Positions 43,900-51,624 are shown, counted from the first letter of the stretch. The stretch: 64,000 bases of DNA from Oscillospiraceae bacterium (GCA_017508045.1 JAFVZT010000024.1:31630-95629); one strand, 5' to 3'. Translations and numbers: made by a program. Notes: a model not told the origin generated them from the letters alone.

Positions 43900-45204
43900 A
43901 TGATTAAAGTTGACATCTCCAATGTGTGGGGGCCACTGTCCCTGCCGGACCTGCTGGCCGTGGAAAAAGAAGTGTTTGATGCCCACATGACCCTCTCCGA
44001 CCGCTGCGGAGAAGGCAGCGATTTTCTTGGCTGGCTGGATTTGCCCATTGAGGAGCCAACTGAGGAAATCTGCCGCATCCGTTCCGCCGCCAAGCGTATT
44101 CGAGAAAGCTCTGATGTGTTTGTAGTTATCGGTATCGGCGGCAGCTACCTGGGTCCCAGAGCCGCTATTGAGCTGCTGCAGGGCGCAAACCACAACATCG
44201 GCAAAGGCAAAGGCAATCCCCAGATTTATTTCGCCGGCAACACCCTGTCCACCCGTCACTGGAATGAGCTGCAGCGGCTGCTGGAGGGTAAGGATTTCTC
44301 CATCGCCATTATTTCCAAATCCGGCACAACCACCGAGCCTGCCATCGCAACCCGCGCCTTACGCTGGCTTTTAGAGCGCAAATACGGCACCGAGGGCGCA
44401 AAGGCCCGCACCTATGCAATTACCGACCCGGTTAAGGGCGCACTGCGTCAGATGGCCGCCGAGGAGGGCTGGGAAACCTTCGTGATTCCCCCCAATGTGG
44501 GCGGTCGGTACAGTGTCCTCACTGCCGTGGGTCTGCTGCCGCTGGCGGTTGCCGGCATAGACCCTATGGAGGTTATGCTGGGCGCAGTGGCGGCCAAAAA
44601 AGAATACGATCTTCGCTCCTTTGAAAATCCGGTGTGGCTGTATGTTGCCGCACGAAACCTTCTGTACCGCAAGGGAAAATGCATTGAAATTTTCGAATCC
44701 TTTGAGCCTGGCTTTAAAATGATGGGCGGCTGGTGGCAGCAGCTCTTCGGTGAAAGCGAAGGCAAGGACGGCAAGGGCATTTTCCCTGTCAGCGCAGAAT
44801 TTACTCCGGATTTGCATTCTCTGGGTCAAATGATTCAGCAGGGCGAGCGCAACATTTTTGAAACCATGGTGCGCTTTGACCCGCCGGAGCAGACCTTGAC
44901 CATCGGCTCTGACTATAAGAATTTGGACGGGCTGAACTATCTGTCCGGAAAGACGCTGGACTTTGTAGACGAAAAAGCTTATTTAGGCACACTGGCCGCC
45001 CATGTAGACGGCGGCGTTCCCGTTATCACCATGGATATGGGCAGGCTGGATAATGCCAAGCTGGGTGAAATGTTCTATTTCTTTGAGCTGGCATGCGGCA
45101 TTTCCGCCTATATGTTGGGTGTTAACCCCTTTAATCAGCCCGGCGTGGAGTTTTATAAGCGTAATATGTTCCAACTTTTGGGCAAGCCCGGTTACGAAGT
45201 ATAA
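43900..45204 (+). CDS. pgi: Glucose-6-phosphate isomerase
   Basis: 434-residue glycolytic enzyme interconverting glucose-6-phosphate and fructose-6-phosphate; the length fits the Firmicutes class. Visible signatures are IGIGGSYLGPRAAIELL, IISKSGTTTEPAIATRALRW, VGGRYSVLTAVGLLPLAVAG and the C-terminal NPFNQPGVEFYKRNM with the catalytic Lys. ATG 43900 has GGAAAGGGG upstream. Divergent from glucokinase, whose product it uses. Next, after about 100 bases, is the P-loop gene at 45304. Confidence 0.97.
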   Translation: MIKVDISNVWGPLSLPDLLAVEKEVFDAHMTLSDRCGEGSDFLGWLDLPIEEPTEEICRIRSAAKRIRESSDVFVVIGIGGSYLGPRAAIELLQGANHNIGKGKGNPQIYFAGNTLSTRHWNELQRLLEGKDFSIAIISKSGTTTEPAIATRALRWLLERKYGTEGAKARTYAITDPVKGALRQMAAEEGWETFVIPPNVGGRYSVLTAVGLLPLAVAGIDPMEVMLGAVAAKKEYDLRSFENPVWLYVAARNLLYRKGKCIEIFESFEPGFKMMGGWWQQLFGESEGKDGKGIFPVSAEFTPDLHSLGQMIQQGERNIFETMVRFDPPEQTLTIGSDYKNLDGLNYLSGKTLDFVDEKAYLGTLAAHVDGGVPVITMDMGRLDNAKLGEMFYFFELACGISAYMLGVNPFNQPGVEFYKRNMFQLLGKPGYEV

Positions 45205-45303
45205 AAATATCAATTATTATACAAAAAAGTGTTGAAATATCTGCCGGGAACTGTTAAAATTATAGTACAGCAGGAAAGCTGTATAGCAAAGGAGGAATTT
45301 CCT

Positions 45304-45711
45304 ATGATTCAAGTTATTATGGGGCTGAAGGGCTCCGGCAAAACCAAAAAGCTTGTCGATTCCATTAACATTGCCGTTGCCGGCGCTCAGGGTGACGTAG
45401 TCTGCATTGAGTACGGCAAAAAGCTGACCTATGATGTAAGCCACCGTGTCCGTTTGGTGGACTCCAAGGAATACGGCATTACCAATCTGGATATGCTCAA
45501 GGGCTTTATCAGCGGCTTGCATGCCGGCAACTTTGATATTACCAATGTGTACATCGATAACCTCTATAAAACCATCGGCACAGACCGGGCAGCAGGCGAA
45601 GCATTTATTATCTGGTGCGCCGCTTTTGCAGAAGCAAATAATATGAAGTTCACCGTAACCGTTTCTGATGACCCTGCTATGGCCTCCGAGGAAATTAAAA
45701 AGTACCTGTAA
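45304..45711 (+). CDS. Small P-loop protein of unknown function
   Basis: 135-residue cytoplasmic protein with a Walker A motif GLKGSGKTK (residues 7-15) near the very start, followed by VVCIEYGKKLTYDVSHRVRLVDS and ISGLHAGNFDITNVYIDNLYKTIG. The latter ends with an Asp-containing strand that could be Walker B. No other domain fits in this length. I recall similar short proteins as common in Clostridia but without known role. ATG 45304 has AAGGAGG upstream and the gene has its own terminator. Codon use is like that of well-expressed housekeeping neighbours. Confidence 0.82.
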   Translation: MIQVIMGLKGSGKTKKLVDSINIAVAGAQGDVVCIEYGKKLTYDVSHRVRLVDSKEYGITNLDMLKGFISGLHAGNFDITNVYIDNLYKTIGTDRAAGEAFIIWCAAFAEANNMKFTVTVSDDPAMASEEIKKYL

Positions 45712-45725
45712 TTCATCATATTGTA

Positions 45726-45757
45726 AAAACACACAGGCAAAGGCCTGTGTGTTTTTG
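45726..45757 (+). terminator. Terminator after the P-loop gene
   Basis: AACACACAGGC, short loop, GCCTGTGTGTT, then TTTG; preceded by A-run. Confidence 0.85.
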
Positions 45758-45796
45758 TTTATAGGGACTAATTTTTACATGCCTTCGGTTTTTGTG

Positions 45797-45828
45797 TTGA
45801 CAAAGTTTTTCTAAATCAGTATACTGAT
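45797..45828 (+). promoter_or_regulatory. Promoter of the lactate/malate dehydrogenase gene with overlapping palindrome
   Basis: TTGACA (45797-45802), 17-base spacer, TATACT (45820-45825). The 14-bp palindrome ATCAGTATACTGAT (45815-45828) covers the -10 and is a possible operator. It is not an evident match to the Rex consensus. Confidence 0.7.
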
Positions 45829-45871
45829 ATCGATAGGAATAAAACGAAAAGCGTGAAGGAGTTGTTGTCCT

Positions 45872-46816
45872 ATGAGCAAAATCAGTGTTATCGGTGCCGG
45901 CAATGTTGGCGCAACCATTGCAAACGACTTGATGATTCAAGGTGTCGCCTCAGAAATCGTGTTGATTGATATCAACGAGAAGAAGGCCCGGGGCGAGGCG
46001 TTGGACGTTTATCAGGGCGCGCCCTTCCAGCACCCCACTATTGTCCGCCCCGGCGACTATGAAGATGCCGATGGCTCCGATATCGTGGTAATTACCTGCG
46101 GCTTGGCAAGAAAACCGGGTATGACCCGTCTGGATTTGGCCCAGACCAACGTCAACATCTTAAAGGATGTGGCAAAGCAAATTGTCCCCATTGCCCCCAA
46201 TGCCATTTATGTCATCGTATCCAACCCTGTAGATATTTTGACCTACGCCTTTGCCAAGGTTTCCGGTCTGCCCGAACATCAGATTATCGGCTCAGGCACA
46301 ATTTTGGACACCAGCCGCCTCCAGGCAGAGCTTGCCAAGCGGTTCTATATCAGCCCCAAGAATGTCCACGCCCATGTTTACGGCGAGCACGGTGACAGCT
46401 CCTTTGTTCCCTGGTCCTTGGTGCACATTGCCAACAACCACATTGACGCATATAAAAACGCCTCTCCCGACCGGGATCGCATCGACTGGAATCAGGACTA
46501 TGCCGCGGTAGAGGAGTATGTAAAGAAATCCGGCGGCGTTATTATTGAAAATAAGGGCGCAACCTTCTATGCCGTTGCTATGTCTGTGTGCCACATCTGC
46601 AAGTGCATCTTCGCCGATGCCGGTACTGCCCTAACCGTTTCCACCATGATGCACGGAGAGTACGGCGTTGAGGATGTGTGCCTGTCCGCCCTGTGCCTGG
46701 TTGACCGTTCCGGTGTCCGGGGTAAGATTTTGACTAAGCTTACCGATGAGGAAATTGAAAAATTCCAGCTCAGCGCAAACAAGCTCAAAGAGGTCATTAA
46801 CCAGATTAACCTGTAA
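45872..46816 (+). CDS. ldh: L-lactate dehydrogenase family enzyme with malate-type specificity residue
   Basis: 314-residue NAD-dependent 2-hydroxyacid dehydrogenase. It has the Rossmann motif VIGAGNVGATIAN, SNPVDILTYAF, GSGTILDTSRL and the active-site GEHGDSSFVPW, all of the lactate dehydrogenase branch. The substrate-specificity residue, Gln102 in lactate dehydrogenases (QKPGETR), is Arg80 here (ARKPGMTR), as in malate dehydrogenases. In Bacillus stearothermophilus that single change turns the enzyme toward oxaloacetate. So the physiological substrate may be pyruvate or oxaloacetate. Strong promoter, GAAGGAG ribosome site and terminator indicate an independent, well-expressed gene. Confidence 0.9.
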   Translation: MSKISVIGAGNVGATIANDLMIQGVASEIVLIDINEKKARGEALDVYQGAPFQHPTIVRPGDYEDADGSDIVVITCGLARKPGMTRLDLAQTNVNILKDVAKQIVPIAPNAIYVIVSNPVDILTYAFAKVSGLPEHQIIGSGTILDTSRLQAELAKRFYISPKNVHAHVYGEHGDSSFVPWSLVHIANNHIDAYKNASPDRDRIDWNQDYAAVEEYVKKSGGVIIENKGATFYAVAMSVCHICKCIFADAGTALTVSTMMHGEYGVEDVCLSALCLVDRSGVRGKILTKLTDEEIEKFQLSANKLKEVINQINL

Positions 46817-46827
46817 TGAAAATATTT

Positions 46828-46864
46828 AAACCGCCACGGGAAAGCCCGTGGCGGTTTATTTTTA
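46828..46864 (+). terminator. Terminator after the dehydrogenase gene
   Basis: AAACCGCCACGGG, loop AAAG-like, CCCGTGGCGGTTT, then ATTTTTA. The same hairpin is duplicated at 48608-48640 as part of the hflC-derived repeat. Confidence 0.9.
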
Positions 46865-46895
46865 TTGTCCCATAAGGATTTTGGCAAGCTCAGAA
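46831..46895. repeat. Left copy of the direct repeat carrying the hflC 3' end
   Basis: 65 bp matching 48609-48673 at 63 positions. It includes the terminator hairpin and the last codons of hflC. Together the copies bound about 1.7 kb of AT-rich DNA. Confidence 0.88.
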
Positions 46896-46921
46896 CAAAC
46901 AGCAGGCTGTCAAAGAACCGT

Positions 46922-46960
46922 GTCATTGCGAGCCAGTGCGCACACTGGCGTGGCAATCTC
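46922..46960. repeat. Short imperfect palindrome of the GTCATTGCGAG type
   Basis: GTCATTGCGAGCCAGTGCG followed by a mirrored half ending GTGGCAATCTC. Similar to dispersed intergenic palindromes in many bacteria; located at the left end of the 1.7-kb insert. Confidence 0.55.
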
Positions 46961-47046
46961 GCTGTAAAGCTATGGAAAACTTTCTATTTTTCGGCAAATA
47001 CGCATATCCCCCATGATATGTATGCCTCGCACTATGCGATGCTACT

Positions 47047-47868
47047 TTAACGTTTATGTTTATAGAGTAAATACAACGATCTGGCAAGATTTATTAAATA
47101 CAACGGCATTGTAAGTGGTAGAATTGTAGCCGGCAGGTAGTATAGAACCCCAGCTAAATAAGAAAAAGAAAAGAATCCGTTTGCGGTCGAATAGATACAT
47201 GCTATCACAATAACAATCCACGATACATGCAAATAAGGAAGCAAGTATTCCCATAACCAGGCAATGACGTGGCGAATGTTTTTAAACAACGGATATGAGT
47301 TTCTCCGAAAACCAAGCAAAAAAGCTCCGCCCCAGGTACAAAGTATTATTAGACCAATATCTTCTTCCAAAAGGTACGCAACAACTGCCGGAAGTTGAAT
47401 GAGATTGCAGCCAACAACCAACAGCAGCAGCACCATAATAACCTTCATAAGCGTGGAGGCTCGTTCGTTAATATTCTTCCACAAATCATCGAATGACCAG
47501 TATGTATCACCAAATGTTTCTGGTGGTTTATTGTCCTGTGTGCGCACTAAATCTGTATCCATTGCAGTTTGATTTTTATAATATAAATATGCCGCTGCAC
47601 ACGCACCGTCCTTATCCCCTTGGAAACATGCATAGCACGTTTTACCACTATATATACAATTATTCTCTACGACAAATGTTGCTGTATTTTCGTCTGTCGG
47701 ATAAAGAACATTGTTGCAATATGTAGCAATTAATTTTCCCGCTTCATCATACACTTTTCCAGCAGCATAACTCCCACAGGTTAGCGTACTGTGCCCCAAA
47801 TATACAGTTCCGTTTTCAAACCGGGCAAAACATTTTTCTGTATTTTGATGAGAGAATATAAACCCCAT
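47047..47868 (-). CDS. Multi-pass membrane protein with N-terminal soluble domain, unknown function
   Basis: 273 residues. The first 135 are soluble and contain several Cys (KCFARF, LTCGSY, NNCIYSGKTCYACF), with beta-strand-like segments (GTVYLGHSTLTCGSYAAGKV). Four or five membrane segments follow (LMKVIMVLLLLVVGCNLI, LIILCTWGGAFLLGF, WIVIVIACIYS, YYLPATILPLTM). The N-terminus lacks a signal, so the domain is probably cytoplasmic. It lies within the insert bounded by the hflC-derived repeat and is AT-rich. No family recognised. Confidence 0.62.
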   Translation of the reverse strand: MGFIFSHQNTEKCFARFENGTVYLGHSTLTCGSYAAGKVYDEAGKLIATYCNNVLYPTDENTATFVVENNCIYSGKTCYACFQGDKDGACAAAYLYYKNQTAMDTDLVRTQDNKPPETFGDTYWSFDDLWKNINERASTLMKVIMVLLLLVVGCNLIQLPAVVAYLLEEDIGLIILCTWGGAFLLGFRRNSYPLFKNIRHVIAWLWEYLLPYLHVSWIVIVIACIYSTANGFFSFSYLAGVLYYLPATILPLTMPLYLINLARSLYLLYKHKR

Positions 47869-47888
47869 TATATACCCACCTTATATTA

Positions 47889-48083
47889 TTAATTAAATAG
47901 GGCTTCAGACATATAACAGTTATAACTACAATAGGTTCGTCCACCAGCTTTGACGGGATCACTCCCAACATCTTTGCCGCATCTATGACATGATACCGTA
48001 CGGCTGGGAAGTATACCACAAGCTGTCAACATTAGTGCAAGTGCAACGAATACACCTATAGCCACAAGTAAATTTTTCTTCAT
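47889..48083 (-). CDS. Small lipoprotein with zinc-ribbon-like Cys motifs
   Basis: 64 residues. The signal MKKNLLVAIGVFVALALMLT ends in a lipobox (LTAC, Cys 22). The mature part is a tiny Cys domain: CHRCGKDVGSD and YCSYNCYMSEALFN, i.e. CxxC and CxxxC pairs that could bind zinc outside the membrane, resembling TRASH/zinc-ribbon type modules. It precedes the membrane protein gene at 47868 in the same direction and probably forms a unit with it. Function unknown. Confidence 0.65.
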   Translation of the reverse strand: MKKNLLVAIGVFVALALMLTACGILPSRTVSCHRCGKDVGSDPVKAGGRTYCSYNCYMSEALFN

Positions 48084-48115
48084 AATAAAATCCCTCTTTC
48101 TTCCACACGAAATTT

Positions 48116-48138
48116 ATATATCCCGAATCGGGATATAT
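48116..48138. promoter_or_regulatory. Palindromic operator between divergent lipoprotein and XRE genes
   Basis: A perfect 23-bp palindrome with 11-base arms (ATATATCCCGA) around a single central A. It lies between the lipoprotein start (48083) and the XRE gene (48182), with a -10-like TATACC just to its right. A further GGGATA half-site follows at about 48154. Most likely bound by the adjacent XRE regulator. Confidence 0.75.
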
Positions 48139-48181
48139 TTAGTATACCAATGTGGGATAATAATGTCAAGAGGTGATGTGC

Positions 48182-48388
48182 TTGCGACTGCGAGAAATAC
48201 GACGTGCAAAAGGTATTTCCCAATTAAAACTTGCAATGGATCTGAACACAACACAAAATACAATCAGTCGGTATGAAACAGGTGAGCGTGAACCCGGAAT
48301 CAATGAGCTTATCAAATTAGCAGATTATTTTAATATCTCTGTAGATTATTTAATTGGTCGAACAGACAACCCAAAATTACAAAAATAG
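48182..48388 (+). CDS. Small XRE-family regulator
   Basis: About 68-residue Cro/C1-type HTH protein: LREIRRAKGISQLKLAMDLN, TTQNTISRYETGEREPGINE and the C-terminal VDYLIGRTDNPKLQK. It is similar in length and ending to the regulator at 4824-5042. The start is uncertain: TTG 48182 (MRLREIRR, the family-like N-terminus) has AGAGG at the best distance; ATG 48176 and GTG 48173 are alternatives. It is divergent from the lipoprotein/membrane pair across a perfect palindrome, so it probably controls the insert's own genes. Confidence 0.8.
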   Translation: MRLREIRRAKGISQLKLAMDLNTTQNTISRYETGEREPGINELIKLADYFNISVDYLIGRTDNPKLQK

Positions 48389-48568
48389 ACCTACCGCAAG
48401 GTCTTATCAATGTCTGTAAAACCACGATGCGCCTAGTCGGAATAACAGCATTTTCTAGGTTAGAAGTACCGCCATCCAGATGGGCTTTTCTGTTGCCTTC
48501 TATATTCTTTATATTTGCAGTATTTTGTATTCCACATTGCATCTCGTTCATCGCCATAGGCTTTTTTG

Positions 48569-48594
48569 AACCACGCGTCTAACGCGTGGTTTTC
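48569..48594 (+). terminator. Terminator at the right end of the insert
   Basis: AACCACGCGT, loop CTA, ACGCGTGGTT, then TTCTG. It ends rightward transcription before the hflC-derived repeat. Confidence 0.8.
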
Positions 48595-48608
48595 TGTATA
48601 CAACAGGA

Positions 48609-48673
48609 CCGCCACGGGAAAGCCCGTGGCGGTTTATTTTTATTGACCCATAAGGATTTTGGCAAGCTCGGAA
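48609..48673. repeat. Right copy of the hflC 3'-end direct repeat
   Basis: Contains the true terminator and last codons of hflC. Copy at 46831-46895 differs at two positions. Confidence 0.88.
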
Positions 48674-49515
48674 TCTTTGTCCAAGATCACCGTCTTTTCA
48701 TCGCCGGTCAAGCTCTTCTTCAACGCGTCCAGCGCAAGGGTAAATTCATAAAATTGCTTCTTGTCCTTAGTGTTGTAGGCTGCCGCCAGCATACGCATAT
48801 ACTCCGCCTCGCCTTCGGCCTCCAGCTCGGCGGCCTTGGCCTCTGCGTTGGAAATCAGAATGTTTACCTGCTTATCCACATCGTTGCGGATGATGGATGC
48901 TTCGTAATTGCCGTCGGCGGTGTATTTTTCTGCCATTTGGTTTCGTTCGGAAATCATACGGGAGTACACAGCATTCAGGTTAGAGTCCGGCAGGTCAAAC
49001 TGCTTGATTTTCACATCCTCCACCTCGATACCGTAAGCAACTGCCTGGGCATTGACTGTGGTGGTAATGCTCTCGTAAATCTCGTTGCGCTCTGCACCGT
49101 CATTCATATTGATAATGTCTGCTTGCGCCAATGTACCCATGGCAATTTTCATCGCCGTGTAGGTAATGGCGTTAAGCCGTTCCTCTGCCATTGCGGAAGT
49201 GCCCAGCGCCCGATAGAATTGCTGGGGATCGGAAATTCTCCACAAAATATAGCAGTCCACCGTCATAGTCTGCTTATCGGAGGTCAGCACCTCAGAAGGG
49301 GGAATATCGTAAATTTGGGTTGCCTTGGAATAGTATTTTACGCTGTCCACAAAGGGAATTTTGAAATGCAGACCTGCCTCGTCCACGGTGTTGACAATTT
49401 CCGAGAACCGGAAGGTGCAGGCATATTCATCTTCATTTACACTGTAGTAGGCGCTGCCGGCAATAACCACAAGCGCCAGCACAGCGATCGCAATGATAAT
49501 AATACCTTTTTTCAT
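48640..49515 (-). CDS. hflC: SPFH-domain membrane protein HflC
   Basis: 291-residue stomatin/prohibitin-type protein with one N-terminal membrane helix (KKGIIIIAIAVLALVVIAGS) and an SPFH domain (NTVDEAGLHFKIPFVDSVKYY). A long charged coiled coil follows, with AEAKAAELEAEGEAEYMRML. With HflK it forms a large cage that in E. coli encloses the FtsH protease and limits its access to membrane substrates. It follows hflK after 13 bases. Its last codons were duplicated at 46860-46895 when neighbouring DNA was inserted downstream; the gene itself is intact. Confidence 0.94.
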   Translation of the reverse strand: MKKGIIIIAIAVLALVVIAGSAYYSVNEDEYACTFRFSEIVNTVDEAGLHFKIPFVDSVKYYSKATQIYDIPPSEVLTSDKQTMTVDCYILWRISDPQQFYRALGTSAMAEERLNAITYTAMKIAMGTLAQADIINMNDGAERNEIYESITTTVNAQAVAYGIEVEDVKIKQFDLPDSNLNAVYSRMISERNQMAEKYTADGNYEASIIRNDVDKQVNILISNAEAKAAELEAEGEAEYMRMLAAAYNTKDKKQFYEFTLALDALKKSLTGDEKTVILDKDSELAKILMGQ

Positions 49516-49528
49516 TTTTGTTGCCTCC

Positions 49529-50506
49529 TTAATTCTTCACAAGAGACTCCAGAGGCAGCAGCATATCCACATTGGTGCCATCACCGGTGTTGATATACAG
49601 CTTCACCCCGGGCAAAATTTCGGAAATTGCCTCGTAGTACATCCGGCTGCGGGTAATGTCCGGATTTTGGGCATACTCGGTATACATAGCCTGGAACATT
49701 GCCACCTGCTGGGCGGCCTCGTTAATACGCTTTTGCCGCAGATATTCGGCATTCTGCAGCAGCTGGTCGGCCTTGGCCTGGGCATCCGGCAGCTGGGCGT
49801 TCTTATAGGCCTTGGCATCATTGACCACGGCCTCTGCCTGCTGTTTTGCGGTTTCCACCGCCTTGAAGGCCTCAATTACCGCTTTTGTGGGCGGCTCTGC
49901 ATCCTGAATACGCACCTCCACCAAGGTTAAGCCAATGTCGTATTCCTCCAGAATTTCCGCAACCAGCTCCTTTACCTGCATCTGGATTTTCTCCTTGCCG
50001 TCGGTAAGAACGCTGTCAACAGAGGCAGAACCAACCACATTGCGCACCTGACTTTGAATAAGGTTGCGCAAAATCAGCTCCGGATTGTTGGAGGAATACA
50101 AATATCGCTCGGGGTTGGAAATTTTGTATTCCACAAAGAAATCCACATTGACAATGTTATAATCGCCGGTAATCATGGTGCTTTCGTTGGTTTTTACCGC
50201 ATACTGACCTTCACCCTGGGTAACATACCCCAGCTCAATTTTCTGGTAGACATTTACATCCACCTTTTGCACCTTTTGAATTCCAAAGGGCAGCTTAAAA
50301 TGCAGACCCGCATTGGTGATGTCCGTCACCTTGCCGAAAGTGGTGACCACAGCCTGCTGCTTATCGTCTACGGTATAGACGCAGGTAAGCGCCAACACCA
50401 GAACGAAAAGCACAACCGCCACAATTAAGACGATTTTTCCAAGTTTTTTGAAGTCCGGCAGCTTCCCCTGATTGGATCCGAACCGGTATGTTCCGTTATT
50501 TTCCAT
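49529..50506 (-). CDS. hflK: SPFH-domain membrane protein HflK
   Basis: 325-residue partner of HflC. A short cytoplasmic N-terminus is followed by one membrane helix (IVLIVAVVLFVLVLALTCVY), the SPFH core (VTDITNAGLHFKLPFGIQKV) and a coiled-coil region rich in Ala/Gln/Lys (FKAVETAKQQAEAVVNDAKA). The Gly/Pro-rich N-terminal tail of the E. coli protein is missing, as is common in Firmicutes. AGGAGG precedes ATG 50506. It lies 15 bases after the DUF1836 regulator gene, which suggests that the regulator controls its own operon. Confidence 0.94.
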   Translation of the reverse strand: MENNGTYRFGSNQGKLPDFKKLGKIVLIVAVVLFVLVLALTCVYTVDDKQQAVVTTFGKVTDITNAGLHFKLPFGIQKVQKVDVNVYQKIELGYVTQGEGQYAVKTNESTMITGDYNIVNVDFFVEYKISNPERYLYSSNNPELILRNLIQSQVRNVVGSASVDSVLTDGKEKIQMQVKELVAEILEEYDIGLTLVEVRIQDAEPPTKAVIEAFKAVETAKQQAEAVVNDAKAYKNAQLPDAQAKADQLLQNAEYLRQKRINEAAQQVAMFQAMYTEYAQNPDITRSRMYYEAISEILPGVKLYINTGDGTNVDMLLPLESLVKN

Positions 50507-50521
50507 AATGTTCCTCCTTAA

Positions 50522-51079
50522 TTAGTGTGTTTGCAAATGATCCAGCATGGCTTCCGCTTCCTGACGCATCCGGGCAGCCAGCCACGCTGTGAGCATAACC
50601 CGAAGCACCTGCTTTACCCGCTTTTTTGCCCCGGGAACAGGCTCAATGTAGCTTTCAAGCTCCTGCTCCAGAACTGCATCCCGCTCCTCCTCCCGGTAAA
50701 GCTCCTTCGCCCGGGCTGCCAAACGGACAAACATAAAATACAGCTGGGAGTCGTCAATCACATCGTCTTTTTCATCATTGAGCTGTCCGTTGACATAGCC
50801 CAACAGCCCGCAGATGCGCTCCATAGGCAAAACGCCCTTGAGCATATTGATGTTGATAATCCGGCAGAGCTGCCGCAGTGTGTACTGTTTTCGCTCCGGG
50901 GATGGCAAAAACCCCCGCTTGACCCAGTTCTGTACGGTATATGGCTCCAGTCCGGTAATGCCGGTAACCTGACTGAGCATAATGCCGCCGGGCAGAAACA
51001 TGGACGAAAACAGCTCCTCGATATGTTCTGCATCCTGCCGGGGGATTTGCAGAACAGTACCGGGTATTGTCCACTTCAT
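50522..51079 (-). CDS. DUF1836 family, MerR-like HTH regulator
   Basis: 185-residue protein. The N-terminal part resembles a MerR-like winged helix, LSQVTGITGLEPYTVQNWVK, then RKQYTLRQLCRIININMLKG. The segment ICGLLGYVNGQLNDEKDDVI is typical for DUF1836 proteins. The rest is helical. Members are presumed transcription factors but lack an established ligand. It is the first gene of a leftward operon with hflK and hflC, and a 17-bp palindrome covers its promoter, suggesting autoregulation. Confidence 0.85.
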   Translation of the reverse strand: MKWTIPGTVLQIPRQDAEHIEELFSSMFLPGGIMLSQVTGITGLEPYTVQNWVKRGFLPSPERKQYTLRQLCRIININMLKGVLPMERICGLLGYVNGQLNDEKDDVIDDSQLYFMFVRLAARAKELYREEERDAVLEQELESYIEPVPGAKKRVKQVLRVMLTAWLAARMRQEAEAMLDHLQTH

Positions 51080-51106
51080 ATAGTCGCGCCTCCTTTACTA
51101 GTGGTA

Positions 51107-51140
51107 ATATGATAATATCATATGGTTATATGATTGTCAA
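51107..51140 (-). promoter_or_regulatory. Promoter of the DUF1836-hflKC operon with overlapping palindrome
   Basis: Minus strand TTGACA (51140-51135), 17-base spacer, TATTAT (51117-51112). The palindrome ATATGATAATATCATAT (51107-51123) covers the -10, and another half-site ATATGATT lies in the spacer at 51128-51135. This fits autoregulation by the first gene product. Confidence 0.72.
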
Positions 51141-51250
51141 TAGCAATTTTATAATTTTTTCAAAAACTTTGAAATCCTTATAATTGCTCTTTACGAACAG
51201 AAAAAATTGTTGTACAATATAGAAAATATAGACTGAGGGGGTGCGGACAG

Positions 51251-51592
51251 ATGAACTGCTTAAAGTGCGGCAAGAAAACAACCAGGACAGAAGCCTTTTG
51301 CCAGGAATGTATGGAGGTTATGGAACGTTACCCTGTCAAGCCCGGTACGGTTGTCCAAATCCCCAACCGCAACGCTGTTCAAGCAGAGAAAAAAAACCAG
51401 CCCTACAAGCGCGAGCCTTCCCCGGCGGAGCAGTTGGCGCACCTGCGGGGCATTGTGCGGTGGATGACCGTCACCGTTGCAATTTTATCCCTTCTTTTAT
51501 GCCTTACCGCCGGGATTTTGCTGCACCTGATCGGTAATGACACTGCCGCCTACGGCATTGGGCAAAACTACATAACCACAAGCGCTGACTAA
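51251..51592 (+). CDS. Zinc-ribbon and single-helix membrane protein upstream of parAB
   Basis: 113 residues. The N-terminus is a zinc ribbon (NCLKCGKKTTRTEAFCQECM; CxxC and CxxC). A basic/polar linker follows, then one membrane helix (MTVTVAILSLLLCLTAGILL) and a short outer tail. The GAGGGGGTG ribosome site precedes ATG 51251. It ends three bases before the first parS site and is co-directional with parA, so it may be transcribed with it. Many Clostridia have a zinc-ribbon membrane protein near the origin; the function is unknown to me. Confidence 0.78.
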   Translation: MNCLKCGKKTTRTEAFCQECMEVMERYPVKPGTVVQIPNRNAVQAEKKNQPYKREPSPAEQLAHLRGIVRWMTVTVAILSLLLCLTAGILLHLIGNDTAAYGIGQNYITTSAD

Positions 51593-51594
51593 TT

Positions 51595-51610
51595 TGTTTC
51601 ACGTGAAACA
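51595..51610. promoter_or_regulatory. parS centromere site 1
   Basis: TGTTTCACGTGAAACA, a perfect 16-bp match to the bacterial parS palindrome at which ParB loads. It lies just upstream of parA, an arrangement typical of origin-proximal regions. Confidence 0.98.
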
Positions 51611-51624
51611 AAAAGCAGCTTGTG

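Noticed and set aside
46828-46864. The duplicated terminator hairpins at 46828 and 48608 as independent look-alikes
   Set aside because: Identity continues into the hflC codons beyond the hairpin, so this is a true duplication and not two similar terminators.
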